Below are positions 59,796 through 64,000 of a stretch of DNA of 64,000 nucleotides, piece by piece. The notes under the pieces are model-generated. The model was not told where the DNA came from. It saw only the letters and a program-made list of their open reading frames with translations, and ran no database searches. Where the stretch lies: the NCBI RefSeq assembly GCF_007000325.2, contig NZ_CP117267.1, positions 2,356,001 to 2,420,000 on the forward strand. Reading direction: 5' to 3'. The DNA is from Rhizobium rhododendri. GTDB taxonomy: Bacteria > Pseudomonadota > Alphaproteobacteria > Rhizobiales > Rhizobiaceae. A program made the position numbers and the translations under genes. Position 1 is the first letter of the stretch; each line of letters begins with the position of its first letter.

Positions 59796-61538
59796 ATGAC
59801 AAGTGGAACAGCTCTGGCGCATCGCCCTTTACAGATGCCGGTCGCCGACGTCCGCGACACATTGGAGTCGGCCCGCAATCAGGTCGAGAAGCGCTTCCTG
59901 GACGGCGGCGCAGTGCTGGTTTCGGTGATGGAGGTCATCAACGAGCTGCTTGCATCCCTGGATCGTCTGACGAAATCACTGGACAGCGATGGCACGAGCG
60001 ACACGGCGGCGGATCTGCTGCAGACCGTGACGACGCTGGTCGACCTGCCCGACCTCGAAGCCAGGCGCCAGGAGAATTTTGCAGTCCTGTCGGCGGCCGG
60101 CGCCGTGCTGAGCACCCATGTCATGGATATGCAGGAAACGATGCGCTACCTGCGGACCTTTGCCATTACCGTGAAGATTACCGGCGCCGGTATTGCCGAA
60201 TTCGGCGGCTTCGCGCAGGAGATACTCGAGCGGATCCAGTCCGGCACCAACGAGGTCAACAGTTTCGCCGACCAGCTGACCACGCTGGAGCGGGACCTCA
60301 AGGTTGCGATGAATGTCGGGGCAACAACGACCAAGGACTATGGCCACACCATTCCGAAAGTCGTCGATGCTCTTGAGAAAGACGTAAAAACCATCGCCAG
60401 CCACCGCAAGGATCTTGCAGCGATTGCCGGCCAGGTCGGCGCCATCGCTCGCGGGGTCCAGGGCAAGGTCGCCTCCACCCTGTCTGCGCTGCAGATCGGC
60501 GACATCACCCGCCAGCGTATCGAACACGTACAGAGCGCCTTCACCTTTCTCGAGGAATTCCTCGAAACCGAGGAAGGCCGCGCACTCGACAACGATGCAC
60601 GCTACCGCCTCGAAAATCTCATTCACCACCTGACGGCGGCGCAAATGCGCGACATGGTTGAAGACTTCCAGCGAGAATCCCGCAATGTCGTCCAGACGAT
60701 CACCAGCTTCAGCCACGATACCCAGGAAATCCTGAAACTGCGCGATGACATGAAGGGCAGCGGCGAGGAAACCGGCGGCAATTTCATGCGCACGCTGGAA
60801 GACAGCGTCTCCACCGCCCTTGGCATCGTCAAGCAAGTGGAGACGGCGCGCACCCAGACAAACCGGATCAGCCAGTCCACCCTCGACACGACATCCAACC
60901 TTTTGAAAAGCATCGCCAATATCCGCGCGGTCAAGACCGACATCCATTATATGGCGTTGAATACCAACCTGCGCTGCAGCCGCATGGGCGAAGAAGGCCG
61001 CTCGATCAACGTCATCACTGCCGAACTGCGCATCTTTGCAGCCAAGCTCGATGATTCAGCAGACTCGCTCGTTACCGGCCTTTGCGATCTCGAGACTGCC
61101 GGCAATGGCGTCGCCTCGACCCATGAGGCCAACGCCCGCCGCCTCGACGAACGGCTTGGCGGCGCTGTCGGCAATATCCGCGCCGGCGCAGACGTCATGG
61201 AAAAGGAACTGGCGATCCTGTCCGAGCGTGGGCGCGAAGTGGCCACCAAGATCAGCCTGTCGCTCAGCAAGCTCGATTTTCAGAACGATCTCGGCGAGAT
61301 CCTCGCCACTTGCGCCGATACGTTGAGCGATATGGCGGGCCCGCAGCAGCCCGACGTCAGCGACCTTGCCGACAGCCTCGGGCCGCTCGCAGCCCGGATC
61401 CTGAAGGTCTACACCATGGCGCAGGAACGCAATGTCCACCACGACATCGTCCCTGCTCAAAGCGGCGCCATCCTGCATGTCGTCGAAACTGCGGCCGCCG
61501 CGAACGACGAGGACTTGTTCGAAGACGCGCTTTTCTAG
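59796..61538 (+). CDS. Soluble, degenerate chemoreceptor-like protein
   Basis: A 580-residue, almost entirely helical protein without membrane segments. Near residue 375-415 it has a sequence that aligns with the receptor hairpin tip: MALNTNLRCSRMGEEGRSIN stands where classic receptors read [20 protein letters not shown], and VITAELRIFAAKL matches [12 protein letters not shown]. The Gln-Thr before the tip and most Ala/Glu contact residues are changed. A second helical domain with DITRQRIEHVQSAFTFLEEF precedes it. AAAGGA lies 7 bases before ATG 59796. It is divergent from the che operon, which suggests a linked role. Confidence 0.8.
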   Translation: MTSGTALAHRPLQMPVADVRDTLESARNQVEKRFLDGGAVLVSVMEVINELLASLDRLTKSLDSDGTSDTAADLLQTVTTLVDLPDLEARRQENFAVLSAAGAVLSTHVMDMQETMRYLRTFAITVKITGAGIAEFGGFAQEILERIQSGTNEVNSFADQLTTLERDLKVAMNVGATTTKDYGHTIPKVVDALEKDVKTIASHRKDLAAIAGQVGAIARGVQGKVASTLSALQIGDITRQRIEHVQSAFTFLEEFLETEEGRALDNDARYRLENLIHHLTAAQMRDMVEDFQRESRNVVQTITSFSHDTQEILKLRDDMKGSGEETGGNFMRTLEDSVSTALGIVKQVETARTQTNRISQSTLDTTSNLLKSIANIRAVKTDIHYMALNTNLRCSRMGEEGRSINVITAELRIFAAKLDDSADSLVTGLCDLETAGNGVASTHEANARRLDERLGGAVGNIRAGADVMEKELAILSERGREVATKISLSLSKLDFQNDLGEILATCADTLSDMAGPQQPDVSDLADSLGPLAARILKVYTMAQERNVHHDIVPAQSGAILHVVETAAAANDEDLFEDALF

Positions 61539-61615
61539 AGCAAGGCCCAGCTGCAAATGACGACGACGTGGGGTATCAAACGCGCGTCTCACACTGCGAG
61601 ACGCCTTGAGCGCAC

Positions 61616-62761
61616 TTAGCGCGCGCTGCGGAATTTGTTGGCCGCGTTGATCGCGGCCTTTTGCTGGTCGTCCTCGATACCGAGATAGAAATCCTCGAGT
61701 TCGGGATCCTTCAGTCCGGCACGGCGCGAAATGACGTACCATTTTGCTGCCTCGACCGCATCCTGCGGCGTTCCGAGGCCATTGATATAGAGGTGCGCCA
61801 GCTTGTTCTGCGCCACCACATTGCCGCGATAAGCCGCGACCTTCATCCACTTGAAGCCTTCTTCGAGCTCGGTCTTGCCACCGACGCCGTTGATCAGCCA
61901 GACCCCCATGTCCAGCTGCGCCGTGTCGAAGCCGGCATTCGCCGCCCGCGCCAGCCACATGCGCGCCTGTGCCTTCTTCTCCGGCGGCACGCTTTCAAGC
62001 GACATATAGAGTTGCGAAACGGCGTATTGTGCATCCGCGATGCCTTGGGCGGCAGACTTTTCGTAATAGGGCAATGCCAGCTCGAGGCCCTTTATACCAG
62101 CGTTGTCGGCAGTCAGGCTCTGTGCCCAGTTGAACTGCGCCGTCGGCTCTCCGGCATCGGCTGCTTTCTTCATCCATTGATCGGCCGACTTGCGGTCACG
62201 CGGGACATCGCGGCCTTCCATCTGCGCCAGGGCAAATTTGAACATCGCGGTAGGATTTCCGCCTTCCGCTGCCTTGCCATACCAGAAGGCGGCGTTCTTG
62301 CTGTCGCGCCGGACGCCCAGTCCCTGCGACAGCAGTTCGGCGATCAGCGTCTGTGCCGCCGGATCACCGAGTTGGGCGCGCGGCAGGGCTTTCTGGAATG
62401 CCGTGAGATAGTAGCCACGCTGAAAGGCACCATAGGCCTCGTCGACCACGCCCGTATAAGGCTTTTCCGGCGGAAGCGCCGGCAGGCCTACGCCCATGCG
62501 ATCGAGAACGCCGATGCCACCCGAAGGCTTGGTTGCCTTGGGATCGGTAGGCACAGGTGCTGCCTCGCCGCCTTTCTTGAAAGGCTGCGGCTTCGGCTCG
62601 TTCGATGGTAAAATGTGCTCGGTCGGAAAAGCCCCGACATTAGGGGAATTCGAGACCCCGTCCGCAGCAGACTGCGCTCTTGCCATAGGGGGAAGAACAG
62701 CAAACCCGGTGAGGAGCGCCAGAAACAGCAAGGGCGGATGATAGCGGTGCGAGATCGACAT
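61616..62761 (-). CDS. Sel1-like repeat (TPR) protein, secreted
   Basis: A 381-residue protein with a Sec signal peptide (about 1-29, ending ARAQS), a Pro/Lys-rich stretch, and about six Sel1-like repeats (LLSQGLGVRRDSKNAAFWYG, LAQMEGRDVPRDRKSADQWM, LYINGLGTPQDAVEAAKWYV). The rhizobial regulator ExoR has the same repeat type, but length and repeats do not identify this as ExoR. It is likely periplasmic. It lies 9 bp downstream of the thiE-like gene on the same strand, so the two are co-transcribed. Confidence 0.88.
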   Translation of the reverse strand: MSISHRYHPPLLFLALLTGFAVLPPMARAQSAADGVSNSPNVGAFPTEHILPSNEPKPQPFKKGGEAAPVPTDPKATKPSGGIGVLDRMGVGLPALPPEKPYTGVVDEAYGAFQRGYYLTAFQKALPRAQLGDPAAQTLIAELLSQGLGVRRDSKNAAFWYGKAAEGGNPTAMFKFALAQMEGRDVPRDRKSADQWMKKAADAGEPTAQFNWAQSLTADNAGIKGLELALPYYEKSAAQGIADAQYAVSQLYMSLESVPPEKKAQARMWLARAANAGFDTAQLDMGVWLINGVGGKTELEEGFKWMKVAAYRGNVVAQNKLAHLYINGLGTPQDAVEAAKWYVISRRAGLKDPELEDFYLGIEDDQQKAAINAANKFRSAR

Positions 62762-62770
62762 GAACTGCTA

Positions 62771-63424
62771 TCAATCTTCAAACCGTGGCGCTTTTTCGTC
62801 CAGCAAGGCATTCACGGCAGAAACAACAGACGATGCCTGTGCGGCGTCGGCAAACACAGCGGATCTCAACGCCACGAACTCCACTCCGGCGAGCGCCACA
62901 TCGAGCGCGGAGTTCGGGTCGGTGCCGCCCATGACGATGCAGGGGATCTCGATCATCGATGCCCACCATTCGCCGAGATCGACGTTTTTCGGATGTGCCT
63001 CGGGCTTGAAGTCGCCGTCGAACTTGCCGAAGAAGATATAGTCCGGCCTCAGTTCACCGATTTCCAGCGCGGTATGCCGATCCTTGGCCGTTCCGCCGCC
63101 GACCATGAAGCTTGCCGTCTGCTTTTCCATCGCCTCGGTGAACTCGGCAATATCGGCAGCGATATGCAGCCCATCCGCCTTGGCGCGCGCCGCGACGCGG
63201 CTGTCGCCGGCAATGAGGGCTGCGGCACCGGCGGCCTGAACGATCGGAACCAGCTTTTCCGCCGATTTCTGGAAATCGAATTCGTTAAGCCCGTATTGCG
63301 GAATGATGACAGAGGCGACGTCGCCGCCCTCCAGCGCCTTTGCCACGAGTGCATGCTGTTCTGCGATGTCGGTCATCTCGGGCACGATGAGAACCAGACG
63401 GCAGCGGCTTGGGGGCAAGGTCAT
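62771..63424 (-). CDS. thiE: Thiamine-phosphate synthase-like protein
   Basis: A 217-residue TIM-barrel of the ThiE/TenI family: it joins HMP-pyrophosphate and thiazole phosphate in true ThiE. Visible are GDSRVAARAKADGLHIAADI, which replaces the usual G-x-H-L-G loop, IFFGKFDGD, and the phosphate-binding MGGTDPNSALDVALAGVEFV. Conservation of the pyrophosphate loop is weak, so a related role is possible. AGGAAG precedes the ATG. No TPP riboswitch was seen upstream. Confidence 0.75.
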   Translation of the reverse strand: MTLPPSRCRLVLIVPEMTDIAEQHALVAKALEGGDVASVIIPQYGLNEFDFQKSAEKLVPIVQAAGAAALIAGDSRVAARAKADGLHIAADIAEFTEAMEKQTASFMVGGGTAKDRHTALEIGELRPDYIFFGKFDGDFKPEAHPKNVDLGEWWASMIEIPCIVMGGTDPNSALDVALAGVEFVALRSAVFADAAQASSVVSAVNALLDEKAPRFED

Positions 63425-63763
63425 GCAGGCTTCCTATTCGGCGCATCCGGCCGGAACACGAAGTCCGGCATTCCGGTCTGTGAGTAAATCCGTTGGGACC
63501 TGCTGACAAGGGGAGCGTCGCGGAAAACCGCAAGGTCCCTATTGCCCGGGAACGCGGGCGAAGCTGCGAGGAGCCCCGTGCCCGCCGCTCTGTCCGTACC
63601 GCTGGCCGCAAGGCACGGAAGCTTTCAGCAACCTCACACAAACAGTTGCGCCAACCCCTGCGTTAAAGGAAGTTGGCGCAAAATTTCGTCAATTCAGTGC
63701 AAAGTCCGCATTTCAGCCGCGACGGAGCAGACTGCCCGATCCGGCCGCAACGCGGCTACGGCA
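63425..63763. other. Region between the YdcH-like gene and thiE, no clear gene
   Basis: 340 bases. It holds a perfect 9-bp inverted repeat TGCGCCAAC/GTTGGCGCA (63647-63655 with 63672-63680), 84 bases after the YdcH-like stop, without a good U-tract. It also holds a 67-codon open frame on the minus strand (63424-63624) that ends in the thiE ATG but has no suitable start codon. Confidence 0.5.
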
Positions 63764-63937
63764 TCAGTGTACCGATGTGGCAATACGCTGGATCTGGTCT
63801 TTGATTTTCAGCTTCATTCGCTTGATGTCCGCGATTTCACGGTCATCCACTGAGGGGGAGGTCATCGCGGAGTGCAATTTCTCTTCGAGGGCGACATGCT
63901 TTTTCTGGAGCGATTCAAGATGAGCCTGAACTGTCAT
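63764..63937 (-). CDS. YdcH-family (DUF465) small protein
   Basis: A 57-residue protein with the DUF465 helical hairpin: HLESLQKKHVALEEKLHSAM and IADIKRMKLKIKDQIQRI. Function is unknown. Two overlapping GGA/AAGG motifs precede ATG 63937. Eleven more codons upstream are open but unlikely to be used. Confidence 0.88.
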   Translation of the reverse strand: MTVQAHLESLQKKHVALEEKLHSAMTSPSVDDREIADIKRMKLKIKDQIQRIATSVH

Positions 63938-64000
63938 TTGACCTTCCTTCTGCTTGCCTTCCCCAGCCATCCATCGCTGGAGTTCTAGGCTTTAACGACA

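Noticed and set aside
63425..63763. TPP riboswitch upstream of thiE
   Set aside because: No CUGAGA-type core was found on the minus strand of this gap.

Overview
This 64-kb window is a chromosomal, mostly housekeeping stretch of an alphaproteobacterium of the Rhizobiales, most likely the Rhizobiaceae (Rhizobium/Agrobacterium relatives). The indications are high G+C codon use, an lpiA-atvA (acvB) pair, sulfolipid genes sqdBDC, a Tol-Pal block followed by tilS-ftsH-glmM, zapA beside a 6S-like RNA and transketolase, rcdA with CtrA-type boxes, and a second-type che operon. I saw no rRNA, tRNA, CRISPR array, transposase or prophage.

Layout. 1-1.4 kb: end of a GH94-like glycoside phosphorylase gene. 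1.4-12.8 kb (minus): envelope block ybgC-tolQRAB-pal-cpoB, then tilS, ftsH, glmM. 13-15.9 kb (plus): sqdB-sqdD-sqdC for sulfoquinovosyl diacylglycerol. 16-19.2 kb (minus): a small Tudor-like protein, then ruvC-ruvA-[AbrB/PIN toxin-antitoxin]-ruvB; the toxin-antitoxin pair sits inside the ruv operon with stop/start overlaps. 19.4-25.5 kb: a transmembrane chemoreceptor, a YebC-family regulator, a pyridoxamine-oxidase-fold stress protein, a YmdB phosphodiesterase, 5-formyl-THF cyclo-ligase and a HAD phosphatase. 25.6-29.6 kb (minus): lpiA/mprF and atvA, making and hydrolysing lysyl-phosphatidylglycerol. 29.8-30.9 kb: 6S-like RNA, zapA and a DUF4164 coiled coil. 31.1-39 kb (plus): central carbon genes tkt, gap, pgk, fbaB, with a CPA1 antiporter between gap and pgk. 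39-44.5 kb: small membrane protein, MFS transporter, DUF1192 protein, a regulatory region with two perfect TTAA-N7-TTAA boxes and a candidate small RNA, rcdA, rpmE, an ABC exporter and a YegP-like protein. 44.5-47.6 kb (minus): an ExbB/MotA-like plus OmpA/MotB-like channel pair and an inositol monophosphatase. 47.8-59.4 kb (minus): che operon STAS-cheY-cheA-cheW-mcp-mcp-mcp-cheW-cheR-cheB. 59.8-61.5 kb (plus): a soluble, degenerate receptor-like protein, divergent from che. 61.6-64 kb (minus): Sel1-repeat protein, thiE-like gene and a YdcH/DUF465 protein.

How it fits together. Several cassettes bear on the envelope (Tol-Pal, FtsH, GlmM, sulfolipid, lysyl-PG, proton-channel pair). The che operon is a complete excitation/adaptation system, with receptors that look recently duplicated and homogenised. 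The less ordinary items are the toxin-antitoxin pair nested in ruvAB, the CtrA-box/small-RNA region before rcdA, the degenerate receptor paired with a STAS-headed che operon, a tandem receptor with one extra HAMP unit, and a long perfect inverted repeat before fbaB. All calls rest on reading the sequence and family knowledge; no database search was run.
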